Assembly: GCA_023400235.1 (NCBI GenBank)
Contig: JAEXFI010000029.1
Location: 1 to 64,000 of the forward strand
Source: Bacillota bacterium
GTDB taxonomy: Bacteria > Bacillota > Clostridia > Acetivibrionales > DSM-1351
DNA length: 64,000 bases
Direction: 5' to 3'
Every line of letters begins with the position of its first letter. Positions within the stretch are counted from its first letter, which is position 1. A program made the translations under genes and the position numbers. The notes beneath the pieces were generated by a model. It worked only from the letters and a program-made list of their open reading frames with translations, did not search any database and was not told the DNA's origin. Below, in pieces: positions 1 through 9,003 of the stretch.

Positions 1-17
1 CCTTTAGAAAACTGCTT

Positions 18-75
18 GTGGGCCAAACGCTAAGGCCCACATTTTGTATCCATTTTTGAGAAAATGGATACAAAA
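18..75. terminator. Two adjacent hairpins at the window edge
   Basis: Bases 18-40 form GTGGGCC/GGCCCAC with a 9-base loop. Bases 42-56 and 61-75 form a perfect 15-bp stem around the loop TGAG, with T-rich and A-rich ends, so it could terminate in either direction. It lies downstream of the minus-strand AraC gene ending at 137. Confidence 0.5.
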
Positions 76-136
76 CCGCACTTTTCCCCTTCAACTCTGC
101 ATATTTATACGTTTTGCAACAGCCTCTAGATAACAG

Positions 137-1051
137 TTATATTCCTTCGTTTAACTGCCGTACAGGTCTGGCTTCGATATAGCCGCGGTAGCCCTGGGGT
201 TCAAGCTGGAATGCCGGTGCTGCCTCCTCCGCCCACTGGAAGCCGTATAGCTGCGGGTTGTATTTTTTTATCACATCCCACAGTTCCTGTATTGCTTCTC
301 CAAAATTTTCATCCTCATAGGGCTCCCCCTGGAAAACCATCATTTTACAGGGCTCAAGGTCAATGATTTCAAAGCCCTCCGGGACCTCTCCAGTGTAGTT
401 GCAGGGAACCTCCACGCCCTGAATGTACTTGGACGTACCGGACTTTATAAGACTTCCGGGCAGCCACATGCCGGCTGGTTCGTACATGGCTTCCTTTATG
501 CTGGACAATACTCCCCATACATCACAGCCCACCTCTTCACAGTACTCAAAATAATCGGCAGCTTTAAGCCCTCTCTTCAAAATCAGCTTTCTGGCGGGCC
601 TTTCCACTACCTGGACAAATACAGTATTGGTGCTTTTTTTCTCAGACATCTTAATCTCTCCTTTTAACAATGTAAGGTAATAGTCACGAATGCGGTGGGG
701 CATAAAAAGCTGTATGGGCCTTGGATTCTCGCTATACCTTTTAGGAGACATGCCGAACTGCTTATTGAAGGCTCTTGTAAAGCCTTCGTGGGAATCAAAT
801 ACAAAGTCAAACGCCACATCCACAATTTTGTTCTGATGGTCCCTGAGCTGTATGGCAGCCTTGCTTAGCCGCAGTGCCCTCAGGTATTCAAAGGGGGACT
901 TTCCGGTAAGCTCTTTGAAGATTCTTGCAGAATGCCATTGCGAATACCCCGCAGCCCTGGCAAGGTCACCAAGGGTAATGGTTGAGCTTATGTTTTCTGT
1001 TATGTAATCCTGCATGCGCTGTACTGCATTTATTACTTCCCATCGCTCCAT
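137..1051 (-). CDS. AraC-family regulator with GyrI-like effector domain
   Basis: A 304-residue predicted transcription factor. Residues about 10-105 form the AraC double helix-turn-helix, ending in the typical GMSPKRYSEN segment. Residues about 145-300 resemble the GyrI-like / effector-binding fold of Rob and SoxS-type proteins, which bind small ligands. The start at 1051 is chosen because AAGGAGG lies 7 bases upstream; an upstream in-frame start would add 18 residues without a ribosome site. The same domain order recurs at 9004-9861, so the window has two members of this class. The ligand and targets are unknown. The neighbouring gene at 1125 is co-directional, but the gap gives no clear operon signal. 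Confidence 0.85.
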   Translation of the reverse strand: MERWEVINAVQRMQDYITENISSTITLGDLARAAGYSQWHSARIFKELTGKSPFEYLRALRLSKAAIQLRDHQNKIVDVAFDFVFDSHEGFTRAFNKQFGMSPKRYSENPRPIQLFMPHRIRDYYLTLLKGEIKMSEKKSTNTVFVQVVERPARKLILKRGLKAADYFEYCEEVGCDVWGVLSSIKEAMYEPAGMWLPGSLIKSGTSKYIQGVEVPCNYTGEVPEGFEIIDLEPCKMMVFQGEPYEDENFGEAIQELWDVIKKYNPQLYGFQWAEEAAPAFQLEPQGYRGYIEARPVRQLNEGI

Positions 1052-1124
1052 GTTCTCACCTCCTTGCTTAAAGGATACCAGCCAATGGTTTGATTTTCTT
1101 GACACAGCTTGCTAAGATGCCAGC

Positions 1125-2276
1125 TCAATCCCCTCGGGACTCAAAAATGTCTGTCTTTCTCGGACTGGAATTTGTTCCGGGATTGCCGGTAAAATAAGCC
1201 TCCTGTAGATTTGGAATATCTTTTAGCACTGAGAAATCCTTTATATTGTTATTTTCAAAATGTATACTCGTAATATTCGTCAAGTTTCCCAGTACCCTTA
1301 TATTCTCGATTTTATTGTATTCAAGGCTGAGACTTTCCAGCTTGGACAGTCCGGAAATGCAAGCAATATTTTTTATTCCATTGTCCGGGGCATATAATAC
1401 CTTTAAGTGCTTCATTGCTTTAACAGGAGTCAGATCCTTGATATTGTTTCTGCCCATATATAACTCCTCCAGCAATGAAAGTTCCTTCAGGCTGCTTATA
1501 CTGTCAATACCACAGTCGCCTATACTAAGCATCCTCAGGTTGGTAAGTCCTGCCAGCACCTTGGTATTCTCAGCTGCTTCAAGCTTGCTTTCATTAAGCC
1601 ACAAGGTATCCAGCCTGCTCTTGCCCTTTAGCGGACTAATATCCCGAATGTTGTTCCCATAGCCCAAGTGCAGGTATTCCAAGCTGTTTAGAGCTGTAAG
1701 TGCTTTTATATCGGTTATTTTATTTCCTTTCAGGCTGAGACTTTTCAGCCGTACCAATTTGCTCAGGGGGGTAATATCCGAAATGCCCAACTCATCCAAA
1801 TACAAAACTTCCAAATGCTCCAGCTTGCTCAATGCGGATAAATCAGTGCCAGTATCGCTGGAAGCACCAGCTTGCTGGTTTTTTACCGGAATGCTGTCAT
1901 ACTCATTGGATATTGAAAGATACTCCAGCTTGGTCAGGCAGCCTAAATCGCTGATATTTTTCGTATCAAAGCCTCCAAGCACCAATTCCTTAATATTTTG
2001 GACGTCCCAGGTGCTGATATCCCCTTCAGGTTTACTTAAAATCTCACGAATTTCCTTCTCCAATTGAACGTCCTTGAATTTAATCACATTACTGCTCTCA
2101 GAAGCGGCAGCCTCCTGTGCATCATTTGCATCAGCCACACCCTTTACAGAGTGCTCACTATTTGTAATATTAGCACTATTTGAATTACCTGCCTTATTCA
2201 ACGCACTATGATTATAGTAAACGAATATTAACAGTGTTATTATAAAAGCAATTATAACAACTATAGCTTTCTTCAT
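1125..2276 (-). CDS. Membrane-anchored leucine-rich-repeat protein
   Basis: A 383-residue protein with an N-terminal hydrophobic segment (about residues 4-21) that should act as signal peptide or signal anchor, a Ser/Ala/Asn-rich linker to about residue 65, then internalin-type leucine-rich repeats from about 90 to 370 (repeating LxxLxxLxLxxNxI units of about 22 residues). Such domains usually bind proteins or surface polymers outside the cell. A GGAGG site precedes the ATG by 6 bases. No catalytic domain is visible, so the partner cannot be named. Confidence 0.8.
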   Translation of the reverse strand: MKKAIVVIIAFIITLLIFVYYNHSALNKAGNSNSANITNSEHSVKGVADANDAQEAAASESSNVIKFKDVQLEKEIREILSKPEGDISTWDVQNIKELVLGGFDTKNISDLGCLTKLEYLSISNEYDSIPVKNQQAGASSDTGTDLSALSKLEHLEVLYLDELGISDITPLSKLVRLKSLSLKGNKITDIKALTALNSLEYLHLGYGNNIRDISPLKGKSRLDTLWLNESKLEAAENTKVLAGLTNLRMLSIGDCGIDSISSLKELSLLEELYMGRNNIKDLTPVKAMKHLKVLYAPDNGIKNIACISGLSKLESLSLEYNKIENIRVLGNLTNITSIHFENNNIKDFSVLKDIPNLQEAYFTGNPGTNSSPRKTDIFESRGD

Positions 2277-2361
2277 ATTGCCTCCAATAATTTAAATACG
2301 GAAACTGGAAAAGGTTGCACAGATACTCCAATAATAACATTCACAGCCTCTATTTGTAAAC

Positions 2362-2411
2362 AAAAAGGAGCCTTAAACAAAACTCTTCCGTTTTGAATCA
2401 GGCCCCTCCTT
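2362..2411 (-). terminator. Rho-independent terminator after the DUF4352-like gene
   Basis: Read on the minus strand, AGGAG-GGGCCT pairs with AGGCTCCT, with an inner CAAAAC/GTTTTG stem, followed by TTTTTG. It lies directly after the stop of the gene ending at 2449. Confidence 0.65.
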
Positions 2412-2448
2412 GCAATATGTGAAATATTTATACCGTGTCTTTCAGGGC

Positions 2449-3147
2449 TTAGAAGCCTTTAAACCATAAACCGCCTGCACCATCATATCCCCCATATGTT
2501 ATCAAGGGTTTTTTATCGTCAGTTTTAACCTTGAATATTACCCAGCCTTCGGCAGACTGGCCTTTATTTAAAGCTGAATTTATAGTTTCAGCGGGCAGCT
2601 CTGCAAACTTTATAGGTTCATATGTACTGCCTTTTTCGGACACTAAAGAAAATGAGGAATTAACAACAAATATAGCCCTGTTTTCATCTGTATTTTTAAG
2701 ATCAAATTTTACCTTAGCAAAAAGGTATTCGTAGCCAGCCTCTAGTTTAAAGTCCTTACTTTCGGCTTTAGTTATCAAATCCTTTGCCTTGTCACCCCTG
2801 ACTATTTCCTTGACTGTAATATCAGCAGCATACGCCTGTGAAGTCAGGGTCTGGGTTTTACCTACCGGAGCCGGATTACTGCGGGAATTTGTATTTACTG
2901 CCGGTGCTTCCCCAAGAATAAGCTTTTTGCCCTTGGTATCTACCTTATACTTAATTCCCAGATTTCCAGCAAGTTGTTTCAGGTTTGAATAATATTCACC
3001 GTTAATTGTGACAACATCCTGCTTAACTGTTTTCCCATTTACAGAAGTAGCAAAAGCACTTTTAACTGCTGTGAGATTCGAAGCTGCAAAAGCAATGGAA
3101 CCGGTTAACAGGACACCTATAATGAGTCCTGCTATAAATTTCTTCAA
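2449..3147 (-). CDS. Secreted protein, copper-amine-oxidase-N-like plus DUF4352-like
   Basis: A 232-residue exported protein. Residues 1-22 are a signal peptide ending near AFA. Residues about 35-82 look like the stalk domain often called copper amine oxidase N-terminal domain (VNGK..., YSNLKQLAGNLG, KLILGE), a wall-associated module of Firmicutes. Residues about 100-230 resemble the DUF4352 beta-sandwich. Start choice: a GTG at 3156 sits directly on the AAGGAGA site, which is too close. The TTG at 3147 is spaced 10 bases from it and gives a normal MKKFIAGL signal peptide, so TTG is preferred. No enzymatic motif is visible. Confidence 0.75.
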   Translation of the reverse strand: MKKFIAGLIIGVLLTGSIAFAASNLTAVKSAFATSVNGKTVKQDVVTINGEYYSNLKQLAGNLGIKYKVDTKGKKLILGEAPAVNTNSRSNPAPVGKTQTLTSQAYAADITVKEIVRGDKAKDLITKAESKDFKLEAGYEYLFAKVKFDLKNTDENRAIFVVNSSFSLVSEKGSTYEPIKFAELPAETINSALNKGQSAEGWVIFKVKTDDKKPLITYGGYDGAGGLWFKGF

Positions 3148-3595
3148 TATAATCACTCTCCTTTGAATTTATAATATAAATTTACTATATATTACTAATT
3201 AATACAAGTACTTGAATCGTTTCTTGTCCTGAAAATCGACACCTCGACTGCGGCCATGAGTTAAGTTATCCTGTAGTGCTAATTGAAATCGTGATAACAG
3301 GTAGAGAATGCCATTGACTCCGGACAAGCTTCAATAACTGCTTGTATATAACGCTTCTGGCGAAATTGTAATACCCTCTAGCATGCTTTTTCAGCCGTCG
3401 CAGCAACTCGGTAGCTTAACCACATTTTGCAAGTGGAAATATGTTCATTGAACTTTATGCATTTATTGAGTTTTTATAGTTTTTATAGTTTTTATAGTTT
3501 TTATGGCTTTTAGGTTATAATTTTGCAAAAGACAATAATATCATATAGTTAGAAGCTTTCTGCCGGAGCAGGCAGTTATAGGAGGAGGGGTTTTT
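3148..3595. other. Intergenic stretch with a possible coding relic
   Basis: About 440 bp between divergent genes. Bases 3266-3415 read on the minus strand as 49 sense codons between two stops with protein-like composition (ELLRRLKKHARGYYNF...) but no convincing start or ribosome site; this may be a gene relic or chance. A 9-bp tandem repeat lies at 3471-3506. No RNA gene was recognised. Confidence 0.35.
3471..3506. repeat. Tandem repeat, 4 x 9 bp (TTTTTATAG)
   Basis: Three exact copies of TTTTTATAG and a fourth ending TATGG, ending about 90 bp before the start at 3596. Likely a slippage tract. Confidence 0.85.
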
Positions 3596-4477
3596 ATGAA
3601 GAAAATGTTCATAATAATATTTCTTTCAATATTTTTATATTCTAATTTCTATTCGGACCTTACTGTAGGCGGCGTGGTCAAGGATATCTCTTCTCCTGGG
3701 GTAAAGTACAGCGACCCTGAGGCTAATGCCTCAAATGTGACTATTAACAAGTCAATTAAAATCTTCTTTAATGAAAAAATTAAAAAGGGTGCTGACTTTG
3801 AAAAAATAGAACTGTCAGATAAATTTGGGAAAACTGTTCCCATAAGATTATTTGTCAATTCCGACCACCTTGCTGTAGTTCCCTGCGGCAATCTTGAAAA
3901 TAATACTGCTTATATACTGAAAGTAGACAAGGGAGCAATAACGGATTTATCAGATAACATGCTTATCACTTCCTTCAAGCTCAGCTTCAGTACAGGAAAA
4001 AAGGCGGAAGAAATTCCAGTGAAGACTCCCACGTCATCAGCCATTACGTCACCGGCCCCCTATGCCATGCTGATAACCTCCTCCCCGGCAATTTCACTTT
4101 CAACCAAAGTGACCTCCTCAGACGGCTTGAGTGTTTACACATATTCCGGAAAAAACTATGTTGAGGCCAATGAAATTCAAGCTAAATACTATCCCAACTG
4201 CCTGCTTGATTTTCAGCCGGCAGAATATATCGTTTGTATATATGGAACCTCCCACGCTATTTTATCTGGTGACGGCAGAACAAAACCTCTTCTGACCAAT
4301 CCTTTATATGTGGGGGATTTAAACTTCAGAGAGCATTTGTTCTCATTATTTGAACTGGAATATTACGAGTCCACCATAAGGCCGTTGCTTGAGGGCATAG
4401 GAAAAGTCAATTACTATGGGCTGAGAGCTGATAGTTTGGGTTTGAGGCTAAAGCCTCCTGAAGTACGGACCTCGTAA
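3596..4477 (+). CDS. Secreted protein with SbsA/Big_5-type Ig-like domain, 3' end formed by a repeat element
   Basis: A 293-residue exported protein. Residues 1-20 are a signal peptide. About 35-135 form a bacterial Ig-like (SbsA N / Big_5) domain: YSDPEANASNVTINKSI..., then FNEKI, LENNTAYIL and a TDLSDN segment. A Ser/Thr/Pro linker runs to about 175, followed by an unrecognised domain. GGAGGAGG precedes the ATG. From base 4404 on, i.e. the last 24 residues, the reading frame lies inside an inverted-repeat element whose second copy is intergenic at 48221-48369, so the natural C-terminus has probably been replaced. It may bind wall or glycan, but function is not known. Confidence 0.75.
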   Translation: MKKMFIIIFLSIFLYSNFYSDLTVGGVVKDISSPGVKYSDPEANASNVTINKSIKIFFNEKIKKGADFEKIELSDKFGKTVPIRLFVNSDHLAVVPCGNLENNTAYILKVDKGAITDLSDNMLITSFKLSFSTGKKAEEIPVKTPTSSAITSPAPYAMLITSSPAISLSTKVTSSDGLSVYTYSGKNYVEANEIQAKYYPNCLLDFQPAEYIVCIYGTSHAILSGDGRTKPLLTNPLYVGDLNFREHLFSLFELEYYESTIRPLLEGIGKVNYYGLRADSLGLRLKPPEVRTS

Positions 4478-4560
4478 AACCCAAACCGTTGAAACCTTTA
4501 AACAAGCTGCTGAAAGTATTTATTCGTCTGCAAGGCGAAGGTTTCAACCGTAATTGACTT
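4404..4560 (+). mobile_element. MITE-like inverted-repeat element, copy A
   Basis: 157 bp with perfect 11-bp terminal inverted repeats AAGTCAATTAC / GTAATTGACTT. The first 52 bases match copy B (48221-48369, opposite orientation) at 47 positions. Internal complementary arms are GTTTGGGTTT with AAACCCAAAC, and GTTGAAACCTT with AAGGTTTCAAC, so the transcript would fold. It has no coding capacity of its own. It supplies the stop codon of the gene at 3596-4477. Confidence 0.75.
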
Positions 4561-4587
4561 TATGAACGGGATGTATTATTAATATAC

Positions 4588-5184
4588 TTAATATGTTTCA
4601 TCGCCTCTGATCATCGGTCCTCCCGGATTTATGACATATCCTTTATAGCTTCCTGAATCCTGTTTTTCTACAGTGGCAGAACAAAATCCGTCTTTATCAT
4701 ATAAATCGGAATTTTTGGGTTTCTCCCAAAACTTAACCTGCCATGTATTTTTACCTGTCTCATTTACTTCAAATATGCAGATATCCTTGTTTATTATGAA
4801 TCCATTATAATGAGAAAACTTGGCGTTACTGCAATCGCAGTCAAAAATAGCCTGTCTGGTTGCTCTTATAATATTAGGATTGATTTTCTTTATGTTTTTG
4901 TCAATGGTTACTCTGTAATTAATCTGCACATTAATATCATATGAATCAGTGTCAGTATTCTGCTTCAATGTTTCTATACTGGAATCAGATGCCGTATAGC
5001 CATTAGTCTCTATCCTGGAAGCAGATACGGTACTACCAGGGGTTTCTATACTGGATTCGGACGCAATATTATTTTTAATTTGTAGATCATTTTTGTCATT
5101 ACAAGATGTAAAAGAAAATAAAATTAACACTAACGATAATAAAATGCTAAGCCTTTTAATACAATTATATTTTTTATTTTGCAT
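4588..5184 (-). CDS. Putative lipoprotein with short internal repeats
   Basis: 198 residues. A basic N-terminus and hydrophobic stretch end in the lipobox FTSC, with Cys28 as the likely lipidation site. Residues about 41-72 hold three near-copies of an S-[SR]-I-E-T unit, a low-complexity linker. The remainder (about 80-198) has no domain I recognise; it includes a Cys-Asp-Cys pair near residue 115 and a Gly/Pro-rich tail. AGAGGTGA lies upstream of the ATG. Surface-exposed by inference; function unknown. Confidence 0.7.
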   Translation of the reverse strand: MQNKKYNCIKRLSILLSLVLILFSFTSCNDKNDLQIKNNIASESSIETPGSTVSASRIETNGYTASDSSIETLKQNTDTDSYDINVQINYRVTIDKNIKKINPNIIRATRQAIFDCDCSNAKFSHYNGFIINKDICIFEVNETGKNTWQVKFWEKPKNSDLYDKDGFCSATVEKQDSGSYKGYVINPGGPMIRGDETY

Positions 5185-5398
5185 AATTCAATCACCTCTG
5201 TAAATATTAGACAGAAAAAAACAAATAAAGTTTCATTGACTAACAATTAATTTAAGGTGCGGTTGGATGTTCTTTATGTGGAATGGCAGAAACAATCCCT
5301 TATTATGAAAAATATTTTTGAGATATGCAACTTTTTGACTTTTTTACGGTGTATATTAGTGAAGGGCTTTTCAATTATTATCGATAGGAGGTTGAGGT

Positions 5399-5962
5399 GT
5401 GGATGACCACAACATTATAAAACTGTATTGGGAGCGTTCGGAGGCTGCTATTTCTGCGTCAGCAGATAAGTATTCAAAATATTGCATGCGTATTGCCAAC
5501 AATATTTTGAACGATAAGCAAGACGCTGAGGAGTGTATTAATGATACCTATCTCCGCGTATGGAACGCAATTCCTCCTGCTCTGCCAATGAATTTATCAA
5601 CATTCCTTGGGAAAATCACCCGTAACCTTGCACTTAACCGGCTTGAAAAACATCACGCCCAAAAGCGCAATTTAGGGCAGTCAGCAATCGCACTTTCGGA
5701 GTTGGAAGAATGCATACCGTATATGACAGCAACACCGGAGAGCTTTGCGGACTCCGAACCCATAACTCAGGTAATAAATCTCTTTCTCAGCGGTCTTACA
5801 GAGATAAACAGGAAGATATTTATGCAGCGCTATTGGTATATAAGCAGTATGGACGAGATTGCGTCCCACCATGGAATGTCTGTAAGTAAAGTAAAATCAA
5901 TCCTTTTCCGAACCAGGAAAAAACTAAAAAAGTTTCTTGAGAAAGAAGGTATATCATTATGA
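5399..5962 (+). CDS. ECF-type RNA polymerase sigma factor
   Basis: 187 residues with sigma-70 region 2 at about 8-80 (DAEECINDTYLRVWNAIPP) and region 4 at about 125-180 (a helix-turn-helix with MDEIASHHGMSVSKVKS). It starts at GTG 5399, placed 6 bases after AGGAGG. Its end overlaps the next gene by 4 bases (ATGA), so it is translationally coupled to a membrane protein that should be its anti-sigma factor. Extracytoplasmic-function sigma factors usually respond to envelope or antimicrobial stress. The signal and promoter set are not visible here. Confidence 0.88.
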   Translation: MDDHNIIKLYWERSEAAISASADKYSKYCMRIANNILNDKQDAEECINDTYLRVWNAIPPALPMNLSTFLGKITRNLALNRLEKHHAQKRNLGQSAIALSELEECIPYMTATPESFADSEPITQVINLFLSGLTEINRKIFMQRYWYISSMDEIASHHGMSVSKVKSILFRTRKKLKKFLEKEGISL

Positions 5963-6987
5963 AAAGCGACAAACTACTCCGCGCCATCGGCGGTGTTGAC
6001 GACAAATACATTGAGGAGGCCTCAGCATCCAAGTCAATCTCAAGTAATCAGCGAACATCGAGCAGGATAAGGAAGATGTCGCGATTAGTTGTAACAGCGG
6101 CCTGCATTGCGGTGTTCATGTTCTCCACAACCATTTTTGCAGCAGCCTATATACAAAATAGTATAAGTTCATTTTATATACGGTATTTATATCCGGAGGA
6201 TATGGCCGTAGCGGATTCGGCGGCAGAGCATTATGGCTCAAGAGTTTATTTTGACGCCTTGAAATCTAACGACATATATAAACAATACTTTGCCATTAAT
6301 AAGCTGGTTGAATATTACAACGATGAAAAAATACGGCTGAAAGCTGTCGACGCCATCATCCCTTTTCTTACTAATAAAGAAGAAAAACTTTCGGATGCCG
6401 CCGCTTTTGCACTGTCAGTTCTGGAAAGTAAGTTTGACGACCCCCGCATTATACATCTTGCGGACCGTTCTGTCATATTTACACTGTTTAACGATTATTC
6501 AGATTATGGCAGCTATAATCAAATATGGCGTATCGTTGACGGAGAAATGACGAAATGTATGACTCTTAACCTGCCACAAATGTATATAAGGTATATTATT
6601 CCTTCACCTGACGCAAAGCTTTTTGCTGTTGTGACCGGCTCAAACAAAAGCGGATATGTCTGGATTTATGATGTTATTAACGGATATGTCAGCAAGGAAC
6701 TTATAGACAGCGCTCGGATTATGGTGGCGAAGGACATGGGATATGCCTTGCAGCAACGGATAGATTTCGAGAATTACAGCGGACTGATGTCTAAGGAAGT
6801 TCAAGAGAAAGATGGTACGATCAGAGTACTCGATTTCAAGGAAAGCATCTATTGGGCGGACAACAATACCCTTGAATTTATGGCCAACCTGCGAGGAGAT
6901 GCCGAAGGAATTGAAGAATTTGAGGCAAAAGCGGTTGTCCGGTACGATTTCCAGAAAAAGCACATGGAATATACAAGTTATAAATGA
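5959..6987 (+). CDS. Probable membrane anti-sigma factor with HEAT-like and propeller-like outer part
   Basis: 342 residues, overlapping the sigma gene by 4 bases. The first 40 residues are cytoplasmic and polar (MKSDKLLRAIGGVDDKYIEE), followed by one membrane segment at about 46-68 (LVVTAACIAVFMFSTTIFAA), the layout expected for an anti-sigma factor of the DUF-type pairs common in Clostridia. Outside, residues about 90-165 look like a PBS-lyase HEAT-like repeat (VEYYNDEKIRLKAVDAIIPF...). The rest resembles a blade-like beta domain (LFAVVTGSNKSGYVWIYD). The role is inferred from coupling and topology; no zinc-type anti-sigma motif is present. Confidence 0.7.
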   Translation: MKSDKLLRAIGGVDDKYIEEASASKSISSNQRTSSRIRKMSRLVVTAACIAVFMFSTTIFAAAYIQNSISSFYIRYLYPEDMAVADSAAEHYGSRVYFDALKSNDIYKQYFAINKLVEYYNDEKIRLKAVDAIIPFLTNKEEKLSDAAAFALSVLESKFDDPRIIHLADRSVIFTLFNDYSDYGSYNQIWRIVDGEMTKCMTLNLPQMYIRYIIPSPDAKLFAVVTGSNKSGYVWIYDVINGYVSKELIDSARIMVAKDMGYALQQRIDFENYSGLMSKEVQEKDGTIRVLDFKESIYWADNNTLEFMANLRGDAEGIEEFEAKAVVRYDFQKKHMEYTSYK

Positions 6988-7006
6988 TGATTTGTAAAAC
7001 TGAAGG

Positions 7007-7228
7007 TAGTGTCCGGGTTTTGCCAAAAAATCCCTTCTCAAATCAATACCTTAACCATAGAATGGGGTCAGTGGGGTGGTGTTGACGTACCTCTTACAGC
7101 CACGGCAGTTTCAAAATGGTCTTATGACATTCTATTAAACTTTTTAGAGGAGGTAAAGGTGCATTTGTCAGCATTTATGGCGAGAACAAATTTCTTGGCA
7201 CACTCCACATCCGGACCCGGACACACTA
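7007..7228. mobile_element. Small inverted-repeat element (MITE-like)
   Basis: 222 bp bounded by TAGTGTCCGGGT and the inverted ACCCGGACACACTA (one TG unit longer), with TA at both ends. Such GTGTCCGGG termini resemble insertion-sequence ends. The interior is slightly GC-richer than its flanks and contains an 81-codon open frame that I do not accept as a gene. No transposase domain is seen, so this would be a non-autonomous element or relic. Confidence 0.5.
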
Positions 7229-7256
7229 TTTTATTATGCCATATACTCCTGTAAAA

Positions 7257-8717
7257 CTAATCAAATTTAAGAGATTTTACCATAGAGCTAAAAATTCCTT
7301 CATACTTTTGTTTTAAATCAAAAGTTTTTGCATGATAGGAGACTCCAACTATGCTGCTGCCATTTTTAATTATTACAATAGTATTATAGTCTTTTCCAGA
7401 GTTTTTATTTGAAACATGTGAACTGAATTTAAGAATTTCTGTTTTGTTTTCTGTTGTCTCTATCACGTTTTCATCAATTACGCTATATTCATCATATAAT
7501 GCAGAATAAACATAATATTTTTGAATATCCAATATTGTGTCGTCAATTGAGAAGTTTGCCTTTGGATTTATTAAAGAGACAAATACATCCTCATTATTAT
7601 CTCTCGTGGGATAAAAAGAAGCTTTTAAAAATGGACTATCCACCTCCACCAGCTCCCAGCTACCCGGATAATTAATACTAACTCCACATGCATTAAAGCT
7701 TGTAAGACCTTCCTGGACTTTAGTAACTTTTATATCAGGGTTCATTTCTACCTTGCCTGACCCATCAATTCTTATCTTGTAAAATTTTATTTTATTCCTA
7801 TAAAACTGAGTAGAATAAAAAATAAAGTCTCCACAAATATTTAAATCATATCTGACATTAAAAGCATTAGTACAAATTTTTTCAGCTTTCGTACCATCAG
7901 CTTTGATTCGCATTATATCTTTTGAATCAGAGTAATAAATCCAACCATTGAAAGCATTTATGTAATCTGTAGATGATTTTCTGTAAACCACTGGTGATAT
8001 TTTGTCATCCTTTCCTATTCTGAAAATTCCAGACTTATATTCACCGGATTGGGGATCTTTTATCAGGTTGCAAATATAATAAACAAAGCTATCTTCCGAG
8101 GTAGCAAACTGACTATTAACATTAGTAGCCAGTATTTTTTTCTTGTTTCCATTCATATCAATTTTATACATACAATCATATACGTTATAATATATATAAT
8201 TGTTTTCAATGCAAAACCAATCTACATTTTCTGAAACTAACAGATTTTTAGAAGTACCGTCTATTTTCATTTTGTACAGCTGATGACTTTCAAGAAAGTA
8301 TATCCAACCATTAAATACATTTACACGGTCTATATAGGAAGATGTTATTTTTTTCAAATCAGTTCCATCCATTTTCATCCTGTAGAAGCCAATGTTATAA
8401 TCACTTTTGCCTTCCAGCAATGAACAGTATATATAATTTTCTACCACATTTATATTCGTGGCTTTATATTTTGATATTACTTTGGTCTTTCCCCCATCCT
8501 TTTTTATAGCTGAAAAACCTATGTCAGTGTTGCTATAAAAGATATATTGTTGTGATTCAGCTGCAAAGCCTCCATTTACAAGGTTCCCCTTAGTATTTAT
8601 TTTTTTGATTTGTCCTGAAGCTTTATCAGCAGACTGACCGAAAGTCACCGTATCAAATGTAAAACCCAAAACAAGTATTAATATTACAGCCAAAAAATTT
8701 TTTAACAGATTTCTCAT
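7257..8717 (-). CDS. Exported DUF5050-like beta-propeller protein
   Basis: 486 residues. A signal peptide covers about residues 1-27. Residues about 35-320 consist of repeated segments of the type NGWIYYSDS...IMRIKADGTKAEKI, which is the DUF5050 propeller pattern (each blade YIYY...L.KMKIDGT). Residues about 330-486 form a separate alpha/beta domain (YPGSWELVEVDSPF..., AKTFDLKQKYEGIFSSMVKSL) resembling PsbP-like or DUF1795-type modules. GGAGG lies 8 bases before the ATG. Probably surface-located; binding or sensory role unknown. Confidence 0.72.
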   Translation of the reverse strand: MRNLLKNFLAVILILVLGFTFDTVTFGQSADKASGQIKKINTKGNLVNGGFAAESQQYIFYSNTDIGFSAIKKDGGKTKVISKYKATNINVVENYIYCSLLEGKSDYNIGFYRMKMDGTDLKKITSSYIDRVNVFNGWIYFLESHQLYKMKIDGTSKNLLVSENVDWFCIENNYIYYNVYDCMYKIDMNGNKKKILATNVNSQFATSEDSFVYYICNLIKDPQSGEYKSGIFRIGKDDKISPVVYRKSSTDYINAFNGWIYYSDSKDIMRIKADGTKAEKICTNAFNVRYDLNICGDFIFYSTQFYRNKIKFYKIRIDGSGKVEMNPDIKVTKVQEGLTSFNACGVSINYPGSWELVEVDSPFLKASFYPTRDNNEDVFVSLINPKANFSIDDTILDIQKYYVYSALYDEYSVIDENVIETTENKTEILKFSSHVSNKNSGKDYNTIVIIKNGSSIVGVSYHAKTFDLKQKYEGIFSSMVKSLKFD

Positions 8718-8891
8718 TTAAGAATCCTCCACCAGAATATAATTATATAACATTGATTTTCCACTATCGACCAATGTCTTAGGAATGCAAAAAGTTTTTT
8801 ACACTCTTTTGATGCTGATGTGGCAGTAATAACAGTAAGTGGTTGTAAGCATCCTCAAAGGCCAAATTTTATAGTAAAATAATCCCCAAAA

Positions 8892-8966
8892 ATGCAAAAG
8901 CCCTGGGAGAACCGTAACAGTTCATCCAGAGCTTTGTTTTCAAAGACGTGCTCTGCCAGGGCAGGT
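8892..8966 (-). terminator. Probable terminator after the AraC gene at 9004
   Basis: On the minus strand GCCCTGG...AGC pairs with GCT...CCAGGGC, followed by TTTTGCATTTTT. The stem has a long loop, so this is a moderate call. Confidence 0.45.
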
Positions 8967-9003
8967 CAGATACCCTGCAATTTCGGACTTTGCTATTTTA
9001 ATG

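Noticed and set aside
3240..3420. Cyclic-di-GMP or other riboswitch upstream of 3596
   Set aside because: Some GC-rich blocks looked promising, but the conserved core bases of the known classes could not be found.
7009..7254. 81-codon plus-strand frame inside the small inverted-repeat element
   Set aside because: No ribosome site and no recognisable domain; it spans the element ends, so it is most likely chance.
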